Below the pieces are notes generated by a model, which saw only the letters and a program-made list of their open reading frames with translations, did no database searches and had not been told where the DNA came from. Source: Formicarius rufipectus (taxonomy: Eukaryota > Chordata > Aves > Passeriformes > Formicariidae). From it: a stretch of 64,000 nucleotides of DNA. The position numbers and the translations under genes were made by a program. Where the stretch lies: NCBI GenBank assembly GCA_013399695.1, contig VXAU01002436.1:713697-777696 (forward strand), read 5' to 3'. Positions 47,801 to 59,800 of the stretch are shown piece after piece (within the stretch, counting starts at the first letter, position 1; each line of letters starts with the position of its first letter).

Positions 47801-50800
47801 CAATTTAAACTGCAATTTGTGAATAAAGTGGTGGAGTTCAGTGCAGTGATGTGGCTAGCTGTAAAGAAACTGCATTTTTAAACCCATGGCGCCTTCAGCC
47901 ATCTTTCCCATAAACCCCATTTTTTTGTACCCTGCCACCTATAAATGATTGTCACCCTTAAAAAAACCAGGCACGTAAAACCTTCACATTTCTATTGCCA
48001 GGGTTGCCTGGCAGTGGAAGCAAAACCAGACATTTCTCTGCAGGGGAGTCTCATTGAAGGTTATGTGCAGGAGCAGCACGATGAGCAGAGCTGTTCCTCA
48101 AGGCAGTTCAGAAAGGGTGGCTTGTGGTATTCAGAGTATTTTCCTCAAAATACATGGAACCACTTGGATGAGACGTGGTTTCACAGAACACATTCAGCAA
48201 AGATTTTAATTGTGGCCCATGAGCTTTGGGGCGTTAGAGCAGCATGTGGTGAATAGCTGATGTTTTCTTTTTTATCCTTTTTTTTTTTTTTTTTGAGGCT
48301 TATTTTCCACTTCAGGCACATTATTTTTGCCATGCAGCCTTCCAAACCCTGTTTTTCAGAATGGCAGGATTTTTGCTGTGAGCTGGTGTGCACAGGGGGA
48401 TGTGCTACTGTTGGACAGTAGAGCAACTCTTACCTCCAGCACAGGCTACCAACTTCCCGTGTTAAAAGCTAGGCAGACTTTGAAGCATTAGCAGAGATGT
48501 TTCCATTGCTTGGATGCATCAAATTTGCCCTGCTTTGTGGCCTTTTTCATTTTTAAATGGCATGCAGTAACTTTAGTTCCATTTTATGTCAAGATCTTTT
48601 ATTACTTTCTCTTCCAAAGCCTCATTGTTCTTCTTTGCTTCTATCTTAAAACAAACTAACCAACCTGTGATGCTTGTAGTGATTATGCTGCATATCTCCA
48701 TGATTAAAGATGGTCTCCACAGAAGGGAATATTAAGTGAAGTCCTTTCTACGTCATCACCCTGGTGGCCTGTGTTTATCTTCTGCCAGAAAGTAAAACCA
48801 ATGTATGCTGGAATCTGGCTGCCTGTTTGTGCAAACATAAATGATTAACCTGCAGTATGCAGGGAAGGCCAGAGATGGCTGAAAGGTGTATTTGCCAGCA
48901 TCATTCACTGCAGCCTTCCCCCCACGGCTTCCCTGAGGAGGGAGGGTGTGTCCTGCTGGTTGGTCTTGTCTCCAGAATTAACCTGGAGTCTAAATTGAAG
49001 GCCGTGCTTAGCTCAGATCATATCCACATGTAAAGGTCCTTAATTTGAGCAAGCAGGCTCTTCCCTTTAAATTGCCAAGTGTGAGTGGATGCAGTCCCAG
49101 GTGCAGATTTGCCTGCTGTTTTGCATTGGTTCAAACTGGGACCTATGGAATATTTTTATCACTTACCTTATTTATTTTACTTTTCCCCCCCAGGTCTCAA
49201 AACACAACTGCCTCATTTGTACACTGTGCAGCTGGAAACAGTTGTAGCATCCTAACACTCTGCTATGGATTTGGTGATGCTTATAAGTTCCTTCCAGACT
49301 GACATAAATTCCATGTTGCGTGTGAATAAATCTGGTGCTGATGCAGAGTCAGTGATGTGAGAACTCTCTCGTAGACCAACATCCATCCTTTGAGGGCTGA
49401 CAGTTCAGGAGGAGAACTTGCACACCAAGACTTTGATTTTGTAGGCAGGGTCTGTCCTCACCCAGACTCTGCCTGCTTCCTGAAGGTGCTGCTCTTGCTG
49501 CAGAGGTGGTGAAGCAGCAGCTTTCTGATGCAATTCTCACCTGGCTTGGTCAGACACTGGTGCCACCCTGGGCTCTCTTTGCTACACCCGTGTGGCTCCT
49601 GCGGCACCTCCTGAACCACAGCAGATGATTCATTTCTCTTTGGCAGCAGGGTGGACAACCAGAGGCTGGCAGAGGAACCTCTCAGCTTGCTCAGGTTACA
49701 TCCCCAGGGTGAATACTGACTTTGTCTAAGGCTCGTCCTTTCTTCACCTCCTGCCAAATATGCTTTCACACTAGTACTTTGCCCAGCTGGCTAATTTGGC
49801 CTTTGAAATTATCTGAATAATGTCAGGTACTTAAAAAAACAGTCCTATCCCTTTATAAATATTATAATCTAGATGTAAAGTCATTGTTTCGGTGCTGTTT
49901 GGGATCTGGTGTATTAAAAGAAGAGGTTCTTCAGTGCTGTGCAGCAATCCAGAGCAGAGCATAAACAAATCCTGTGTCAGGCTCAAACAAGTCTGTTGAC
50001 TTTGAGGAGGCAGAATGTAAATGCCCCAGTCAGGAGAATTAATGCCTTTTGTAACATTGCAGCAAATGCAGGGAGATTGTTCTTGCTGAGAAGTCCAAAA
50101 CCTTTTTCCTTTTAAAAAATGAAAACCCAAAAGAAAAAGCGCTTTGGAAAATGGGCAAAGGTGGGCTTTGGGCAAGGCTTGGGCAAAGGGCATTCAGTTT
50201 CCAGTGGAGGATCCATCCCATTCTCCTAAACCACCGCTGAACCAGGGATAATATTACTAACTTTTTAAGCTTCTGTAGCTAAGCCTTTGTGAGTTCATGG
50301 ATTTGGGGCTTCAAACAGGTCTCTCCTCTTGGAGACGATGCGTTTAAGAAGAAAATTGGCACCTTCCCAGCTTTGCACAGAGGGAGGGGCTGTCTGCTCC
50401 ACTGCTGGCACAGGCTCACATCCAAGCCTCCCTTTGCTGACCTTTGTCACCTGTTTCTTTACAGGAATTTAGAAATCTATGGCTTTTAAGTGATAGAGCT
50501 CTTGAAAATATTTTTTTGCTCTAGTGGGTTTAATATGCAAATAGTGGAGCAGAGCCAATGGTCCATCTCGAGCAGCCTGATCCTGGAGATTGCTCCATAA
50601 AGGTTTATTTCAGCTATTAGCTGTTGTGCCAATATTTTTCTTACAAGAAAGGGTAATGGTTTTTGCAACCTAAAATTGAGGGTTTCACAGTCTGCGAGTG
50701 GAAAATTGGCAGCTGTGCTCATCTACTGGAGACTGAAAGGCTGTGGCAGAGGGAAAAGAGTTAAATGAAAAATATAATCCTTCAATAATAACTTCAGACA

Positions 50801-53800
50801 TTTATGTTGCTATTTAGCTCTAGAAAGCACACTTGAAATATAAAGGTAATAATCATATAGACAGACCATATGCACAAGTTAATGATGTCACACTTCTCTA
50901 GCTCAATAAATTATTCTTAAAATTGGGGATGGTGAATTAAAACGAGTTTTGTGATTTTAAAACTCCTTTTGAATGGTACAAGCACACTAAAGTTCTGATT
51001 TTACCTGCACTTAGTTCCTGGCCTATGGGTGTTTTGGACTCTGAAGCACTCAGAACAGGAAGAGGAAATAGAGCAGTGGATGGTGATTCTGTAATCCTGT
51101 TTTGTTTCAATTGAATTCCACAGTCCTGTAGATTTTTCTCTTTTGGTCAGTTGTTTAAAAAGAAATACAAGAGTTTTCTCTGATTATAAAGTTTGCCAGA
51201 AATAAGTAATTTTTAATCCATTCTAAAAAGAGTTTCCTGTGCAGCTGCTTTAATTATGACTAAGATGGAGGATTTGTGTGTTCTTTTTCCTTGAGCTTCT
51301 GGGTTAAATAGTGGATTTCTTTGTTTATTTGACACATGAGGTGAGGCAGTTTTTATTCTGCTGGCTGTGTTGGGCAGGGAATGTTGCTCTGCAGTTGAGA
51401 GGTGAAATTCTAGTAGAAATACATAAAAAAGTAATTTGTTCCTTTGCACCTTCCTTTTCTACAATATAGAATTACAGTGAGGCTGAGGGTAGGTCAGGAG
51501 CAGGGGAAGATGGAGATGAGGAGGAGGAATTGAGTATCTTCTGAGCCTTCATTCTGCTGGAAGATCTCTTTTCCCCACTGAGGGAAAGAGATTCCCTCAA
51601 AAATAATGGGGTCTTTTATGGTTACCTTCCTCTCTTGGATCCTAGTTTGAGATAAGTTAAAGCTCTAATATTTTTGTCTGTGGCTCTGGAGTTGTTTTTA
51701 ATGGATGCTAAACAACTTGGATTGCTGAGATTGTACTGAGCAGTCCTTATGGAAAAGCTAAATTAGACTTGTAGCTGGTAATAGACCTGGTAGGAGTGGA
51801 GACTGATGTGTCTCCTGATCTCATTTTTTCTTAAACAACTGTGCTGGTGAGTAGAATTGGAGAGAGGGAAACAACATCTCCTTTGTGGCTCTTTCTAAGG
51901 AAAACATCTTGATGCAGAGAGCAGGAGATTTCATTGCATTTGATGGGACTTAACACAGAGGTCTCTTCCAGGAGTCCCAGAACTTGGGAATTCAGCTTTC
52001 TTGGCTCAGAAACTGTGTAGTCCCTTGTTCTGAAATGGGTGGGTTCTGAAACAACAAAAGTCTGGTTTAGCATTTGTGTACGCATGAAATATAGAAAATT
52101 AGGAGGTTTTAATGCAAAGGGACGTTCATTAAATCTTCTGTGTGTTGTAACAATAGAACTAAAGCAGAAAGGAATTTTTATGTAAATCCATATTCCAATG
52201 ACAGATAAAGAAAACAATTCTCACATTTAATATTTAGGGGTTTTTATGAATTATGATCAGGTATTATTTTAGCTGATGTGATTACCAGAAAGCTTTTTTT
52301 TAAAAATGGTTTTAAGATTTCTTTATCTGCTGTTTTCTTTTGCAGTATTATGTGCCAAGAATCTTGCAAAGAAAGATTTCTTCAGTAAGTATGTCCCAAT
52401 TGTGCAACTTTCTGCTCTGGATTAATCAGATTTATTTGTAGATGGTGCATTACTGTGGTGGCTCATCTGTGTGTGTCATTTGCTCTCTCTGGTTCCCTTC
52501 TTTCAGCAGCACTGCATTACTACATGAGTGCATGTTACTCTGAGCTGTAGATTGTGTAGGATTTAGGGGTGAAAAGACTGAGGGCTCCCAAATGCCAGTT
52601 GAAGGTGTGGCTCATGATACCACAGTCTGCTCACAGCTCTGTGTTAGGCTGTACCAAGAGCATCCATCTCAAAGACAGGATTTACTAAAATAGTTTTAGG
52701 ATATCAGCAGCTTTCCTTTCTTGGGGGGGAGCAGAAGCTCACAATGGCATTATCTTGCAAGAAACATAACAAAGGACCGTGTTTAATAGCACCTTTTCAC
52801 TTCCACAGGACTTCCTGACCCATTTGCAAAAATAGTTGTGGATGGGTCAGGTCAGTGCCATTCCACTGACACTGTGAAGAACACGTTGGACCCCAAGTGG
52901 AACCAGCATTATGATCTGTGAGTTGGTTGGAAGGTCACAAGTAAACAACAGTCCAGAGATTTATCTCAGAAATGCAATCAAGGGTTGGCACTGGAACTTT
53001 ATTTTGCATTAGCAAGAGTTATTCACATTTCATAAAATCCCAGAATGGTTTGGGTTGGAGGGGATCTTAAAGGCTCTGCCATGGGCAAGGACACCTTCCA
53101 CTGTCCCAGGTTGCTCCAAGCCCCGTCCAGCCTGGTCTTGGGCACTTCCAGGGATGGGGCGGCCACAGTTTCTCTGGGCACCTGTGCCAGGGCCTGCCCA
53201 CCCTCCCAGGGAAGAACTAATGTCCTGTCTAACCCTGTCAGATACACAGCACAAGTGCCTGGCGTGAGCTCTGCTGGGGCAGTGCCATCCAGCTTTTACA
53301 GGAGACTGTCCTTGTTATAATGATTTATTTGCTTCAAGTTATCGGAACCATAAACTCTAAAGTTTTGTATGTTAATTGACTTGTTGTTTAGCTTTTAATG
53401 AGGCTGGCTGTGGTTAAATTCATGCTGCAGCAATATCAATTTCCCATGCTGTGTGGAATCATTGTGCAGTAATTCATTAATAACAGCATTTCGGGTGTAA
53501 GCACTTGTGTATTTATAATAAAGAGGCATGACTGATGTACTAAAACGTGTCAGAGTTTGTACCAATTACAGCATCAATTCTGTGGAGTAAAGAGACTGTT
53601 ATTTCTAAAATTGCTCTTTTGATATGTATTTTTTCTAGATATGTTGGGAAAACAGATTCCATAACCATCAGTGTATGGAACCATAAAAAAATCCATAAGA
53701 AACAGGGAGCTGGCTTCCTGGGGTGTGTCCGACTCCTCTCCAATGCCATCAGCAGGCTAAAAGATACTGGATGTAAGATCAGTTCCTGTCTGGTGTGATC

Positions 53801-56800
53801 AAGAACCCTCCCTGCCTTGTGCCTGAGTAGTGAATAATGTTCCCAACCACCCCTTGCAGGGCTGATCTTTCCAATTCTCCTTTGCAGACCAGCGTTTGGA
53901 TCTATGCAAACTCAACCCCACAGACACCGATGCTGTCCGAGGCCAAATAGTGGGTAAGAGTGATCTCAGCTAATTTCCTCTGCTTGGTAAATACCTACAG
54001 AGACAAAGGTTGTGTTAAAAAGGAAACCTCTGATATTGCTTCTGTGCCTTTTCTGTGCTGTTTCTTCTGGTTTTAATGGGATTAAATTACATAACCTGGA
54101 AATTTTCATTGTGCTCCTGTGCAGGAGTTTATTTCCTCTCAGCTCATAGTAGGAAACAATATTCAAAAGAGGGAATGCACCAGGCAAGGCTTCTGCTGCA
54201 GTTCTGGAAGGGGAAATGTCACTGCAAAACTGATGCATTTGGCCAGGGTGACAGGCAAAGAGAATCCTGGGTGGAAAAAAGGATCTGGAGGAGCCAGAAG
54301 AAATTGTTCTGGTTTAATACCTTTGACTCATGTAACCTGTTTCCAGATTTCAACAACACAGTGATGGTTTTACAGCTAATTTACCCCACGTTTTCTGCCC
54401 CCACCCAACCCAAGCTTTTCGGTGATATATTTGGCAAACCCCTAATTCTCACCCTAATGGTGACATCTAGTGGTGAACAATTTTTTTCCAGCTTCCCTTT
54501 CTGTATCCTCCTGAAAAGCAGATGTAGAACCTGACATGTTTGATACTTACAGAAATAATCTCAAGTTTTGAGGGGATGAGCTTCTGCTTTCCCTTCTCTT
54601 TTTTAAAAAATCAGTAATGCTTTAAGATTCTAGAACAAGTTCTGGTAACTGATGTGCTCTCCTGTGTAGGGTAGAGCTTTCCTTAATATTTTTCCCCTGT
54701 ATAAATGTGGACTGTTTAACTTTTTGTTGGTTTTAAGGAAGCACTTGCTCTTTTATTAACCTGAGTTTGTGGGGTTTTATTTCAGTCAGTTTACAGACAC
54801 GGGACAGAATAGGCACAGGAGGTTCTGTAGTGGACTGCAGAGGGCTTTTGGAGAATGAAGGGTAAGGATTGTTTTCTTTACTTGTTTGTATGTGGAAAGA
54901 CTATCACTAACATTAGAAATACTGAATATCAGTGTGACTAATAAATTGTCTGGGAATATGTATCCACTATCAGCTATCCAGGTTATAGCTCGATAATTAC
55001 TTGAAGAAAATACGCTTAACTGGGTAAGACTTGGAGTTTTTTGTTACCAGCCCTTTTTACAATTCCATGAGAAATCGGGGAATAAAAACATTCAGAAAAT
55101 GGCCTATCTTGGGTTAAAAGCTGCAGTTCTTGAAGTCACCGAGAGCGAGAAGCAGTTCTTTCTGCATTCACTTCTCTTGTGACGGGAACTCCCAAATTTT
55201 CCCCATTTTCAGACCGGTTTATGAAGACTCGGGGCCAGGGCGGCCGCTGAGCTGTTTCCTGGAGGAGCCGGCTCCTTACAGCGACACGACGGGTGCTGCG
55301 GGCGGAGGCGGCTGCCGCTTCGGGGAGTCCCCCGCGCAGGAGCAGCGGCTGCAGGCGCAGCGGCTCCGCGCCCCCGACGGCCGAGCCCACGCACAGACAC
55401 CGCAGAACAGACCCCACGGCCACCAGTCACCTGAGCTGCCCGAAGGCTACGGTAGGAGAGTCCCACGGGCCTGCACTGACGGCTCTTAGTGGTTCAAAAG
55501 CACTCAGAGGGGAAAGATCTCCCGTGGTAACACACAGAAAGAAGGGGTTTATCTGCTGAAGGGAGCGGCGGCCACGTGGACCTCATGGTCTGCAGCAGGA
55601 GGGGTTTGGGGGCTCTCAGAAGGAGTTTGGGGGCTCTCAGGGGGAGTTTGGGGGCTCTCAGGGGAAGTTTGGGGGCTCCCAGAGGGATTTGGGGGTCCCA
55701 GGGGGATTTTGGGGGCTCTCAGGGGAAGTTTGGGGGCTCCCAGAGGGATTTGGGGTTGCGGATGGGAGTTGCAGATTGGCTAATTAGCTGGCGACACTGA
55801 GGGGTTGACGGTGAATTACCCAGGAGCTTGTGGTGGGATGCTGGTGCAGAAGATTCACGGCTAATCTTGGCTGTGTATCTGGGGAGAACGAATGTGAAGA
55901 GCTCCTTAAACTACAGCAGTAATGCTGGTTTTTTCCTTCCCCCTTGGCATGTTGTGTAGGTTTGAGCCCACATTTGAGGAAAGCTCAGGGAAACGTAAAA
56001 GCAACAAAGCAGGCAGTAGTACAGAAGATTAGGGAGGATGAGATTAAGGAGAATCTAAATCTCAGAAAAGAGCACAGCAAATCTAGGAGTAAAGAAATCT
56101 AGTTTGGGGGTTTGGGTTGTCTCAAAACCTGAAAATACATGTTGGTACAGGGACCTGTGAGTTTCAAATGAATGTTGAAATGTGTAGTCAGAGCAAATTT
56201 GTGAAGGACAAAACAGTGCACTCTGCCAGAGATCAGGGAAATGGCTCCAGTACCTTCCCCTAGATCTGACAAAGAAAATATTCTAATGGCTTTAAACTGT
56301 TCATTCAGATTTTTTTCAAAATTTCTAATTTAGAATAATCTTTCTTCCTTTGTTTTTAACAGAGCAGAGAACAACGGTACAGGGTCAGGTTTATTTTTTG
56401 CACACACAAACTGGAGTTAGCACATGGCATGACCCAAGGATACCAAGGTATGTATTTATAGTTATAAATCAGGGGGGTTGGTGTGAATATATGTGGCAGG
56501 ATGTTGGATCTTTAAAAGCAAACATCTGTGAAATGGCCTGTCTAAATTTAAAGGGAGAGCTCTCAGCAGAATACTGATTTTGGATCTTTCTAGTTAAATT
56601 TTCACCAAACATTATGGATTACTCTTTCTGAAAGAAAGAATTATTTACTTGTGAATCATGTAAAACAAAAAGGGAAAAAATATGTAGCCCTTCAGGAATT
56701 CCTGTTTGAAAAATTCTTCCTAAAATGTCAATGTGACTTTGCTGGTGAAGCTACTAATTTCTGAATGTTACCTACTTCGGTTTTGTATGAAAACAGTTTG

Positions 56801-59800
56801 GACTGCAAATTGAAGAAGAAAACTGGCTGCTTTCTTCAAATACTTGTTTCTTGAATATTGAGCTTGTGTCTTTTGCTTTATTGCTTCTCACTTACGTGTA
56901 AGTGAAGCAGAGATTGTTATATTTAAACCTGAAATGGAGTTGAGTTTTTTTATGCTTCAGGCCAGTGATTTGCAGCTAGAAAATTGAATCCTTTACATGA
57001 TTAATTTAGCAAAGCATCTTTAAACCTTAACCTGCAGTTCAACCAGGTCTTTGTGAGCAAGGTCTGGTGCTCTTCCTTGAGTAGCTCTGGATCTGGGCTG
57101 TTTCAGGACCACCTGCACACCAGATTCAAGAGTGAAACATGAAGTTTGTAACTCTCAGCTGCTGCAGTGCCTGGATAATACCGGAGTGTGATACAGGATA
57201 TTAGAATATTAGAAAAATAATATAAAGCAGTGCAGACAAAAGTGTTGGTAAAAGCATAGTGTGTGGAAGGAAATGAAAGATAAAGCTGAGAGAGAGAAAA
57301 TAGCTGATGTTAGATTAGCTGGTATTGTTGGGAGAAAAACTGACAGTGCCTGTTCATTTGTGTCACTCAAGTCAGGCTGTGTGCCCAAAGTCTTGTCTCT
57401 TCAAGGGATGCTGGTGACCTGATGAAAGGTGCCGCTGCTTCTCTCCCCAAATCCCAGAGCCAGGGGTTCAGGAGCAGCAATGGAAGTGGACACAGCAGTG
57501 TCTTGTGAGTCACAGGTCACACTTACGTTAGTTAAAGGTGACTTTCATACTGCCAGCTTGTGGTGCAAAGACCTAGCCTTGGCATTCAGCAGAGATCTAG
57601 GTTAAAACTGGCAGTAATGAGATCTCTGCAGTACTTTCAGATGCACAGCTGATCACAGCAAATGGTTCCATCCATAATCTTCTTTAAGGAGCCTAACAGG
57701 GGCTTGTCTGTCTGCCTGGGTATCCCCTTGGCTTACACTCAGTGTGACACCAAAGAACCTCCGGGGTGCAAAGTGTTCCCACCTTTCCAAAGCCTCTCAG
57801 CTCATTTATACAGATGTTGCATGGTTAGATTTAGGTAAGGAAGTACACAGAGTGGTGTCTTCAGCCCTGAATCCATGCCAGTTGTCTAGAGAATGCTTTA
57901 CTTAACAATAGCTTTTGTGCCTAAAAATAACCTTCAGGTTTCCTTCCTCCCTTTTCTTGCCACATTTAGTGTTTTCCTCTGTTAGGTGGCTGGAGCCTAA
58001 TTTTCAATTTCTTAGATGTAAATGCATCCTACATAATGAGTTCAGACACTACCTGAAATTTATCTAGGATGAAAGGGGTGAACATGTTGGTAAAGCCTTA
58101 TTTTCAATGATTTATCAATCAAATAGTTTTATTTTTGAAGTGAGCTTAGTATTTGTCTGCCTTAGCCTCTAACTGATGGGCTGTTTGGAGTCTTTGGTTG
58201 GTGCAGAAGCCTTCGGTTCATTATTTGGTTTTCTGCACATGGATCACATGAGTGTTAATGGGAATTTTTCTGTGAAATTTTTGCTATGAAAAAGCAGTTT
58301 TTTCCTCCTTCTACAGCCCTCAGAAGCCCTGTCATCACCTAAATGTGTTCTGTCCTTCCCAAGACTTCCATGGCCTAGAGTCACTGAGCACCAGATTCAT
58401 TCCTGCTTGTAAACTGGATTCATCTTAAATTCAGGTGTGCATTAACATCTTGTTTGCTCTTCTCCTTAGAGACCTTAACAGTGTGAATTGTGATGAACTG
58501 GGACCTCTGCCTCCAGGCTGGGAAGTCAGAAGTACAGTTTCAGGAAGAATATATTTTGTAGATCATAACAACAGAACCACACAATTCACAGATCCACGGC
58601 TACATCACATCATGAAGTAAGAGTCTTGCCTGAAGAATAATTAATGTGAAGTTGGAATTCTTAAATCTTGAATTTTTGTCCAGTTTTAGCTACAGTTTGG
58701 GGGTCTTGGGGCTGAAACCTGAATAATAACAATACTGGGGAACAGATGCAGCCATTGCTGTTCTCAGAGTCTGAGCATTGGTTCTCAATGCTGGTTTTCT
58801 CTAAGTTGTTTGTAGAGACTCTAGAGAAAGATTTTTACTTTGCTTTTCAGTCCTCAGGTTTAAGGGAGACCTTGCTTATTTTGGCACAACACTAATCTCC
58901 AAGCTGGTTTGACAAAATTGCCCCAAACTGTGCTGGAGCAAATCCACAGTTCTGGAATTTCTGGGATGTGGGGTCAGGGGTCTGCCAGGGGTTCCCCATC
59001 AGTCACTTCATGCCTGTCTGGATGAGCATTTCTAGCTCTGTGCTGCTTGTGCTGGACCTGGACTGTCTTTGTGTTCCCTGGAACTGCAGACAAAAGGAAT
59101 ATAAAGCCAGCTGGAGTCTGGTCAACTGGTGCTGTGCACAGCCAGTTTGGGTTTAGTAGGATTTAGTGAGCTCAAGCTCTACATCATGCAAAGGCAGCTG
59201 AGCTGATGTGGAACTGACCCTGGAAGCAGCCTGGCAGTGCTGCTTATGCCCAAGATCACACTTTTCCTGATCTGAGTTGTCTGTGCTTGAAACCAGGTTG
59301 GGAATCTCTGTATCTAAAAAATAATTGCTTCACAACCCAAATAAAGCACCATTGGATAAGGACAGTTGTATGTCTGAAGCTGCAACTATTTGGGACAAGT
59401 ACATCTTTCTCTCTTGACAACCATAGATGCAATATTTTTACTGTGTCAGGAATCCTCAGCCTCATTTTGCATGGAGCTGAAATAAAATTAGTTGGAGTTG
59501 TTAGACAGTTCCATTTATAAAGCTGTTGTTTGTTTCATTAGAGACCTCTCTTCGTGTTACTCACTTGAAAGTTGTCTCCATATGGGAGAATACCACACAA
59601 ACTTTAATTACAGCTCAGTCAGAATTCAGTGATCCTGCTCCACAACCTTCCGCAGTGTATTGCCTTGTAAAAATGAAGCTCAAAATTGCTGAGACTCTTT
59701 ATTTTAAATATCTGTGTTCCTTACATCCTGGAATGTTGGGTAATGGTGCTACACAAGTTACCGAGCTGAATACACATTTCACTCCAGGTTCCTCTTGGAG

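Larger units (their letters stand above)
27621..52345 (+). other. SMURF1: SMURF1 intron 1 (bulk)
   Basis: Intron 1 spans 26886-52345 (25.5 kb) and holds no exon I can support. It has simple A or T runs (31483-31499, 48278-48294) and is mostly AT-rich unique sequence, with a few CpG-bearing patches listed separately. Long first introns of such genes commonly carry enhancers. Confidence 0.6.
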
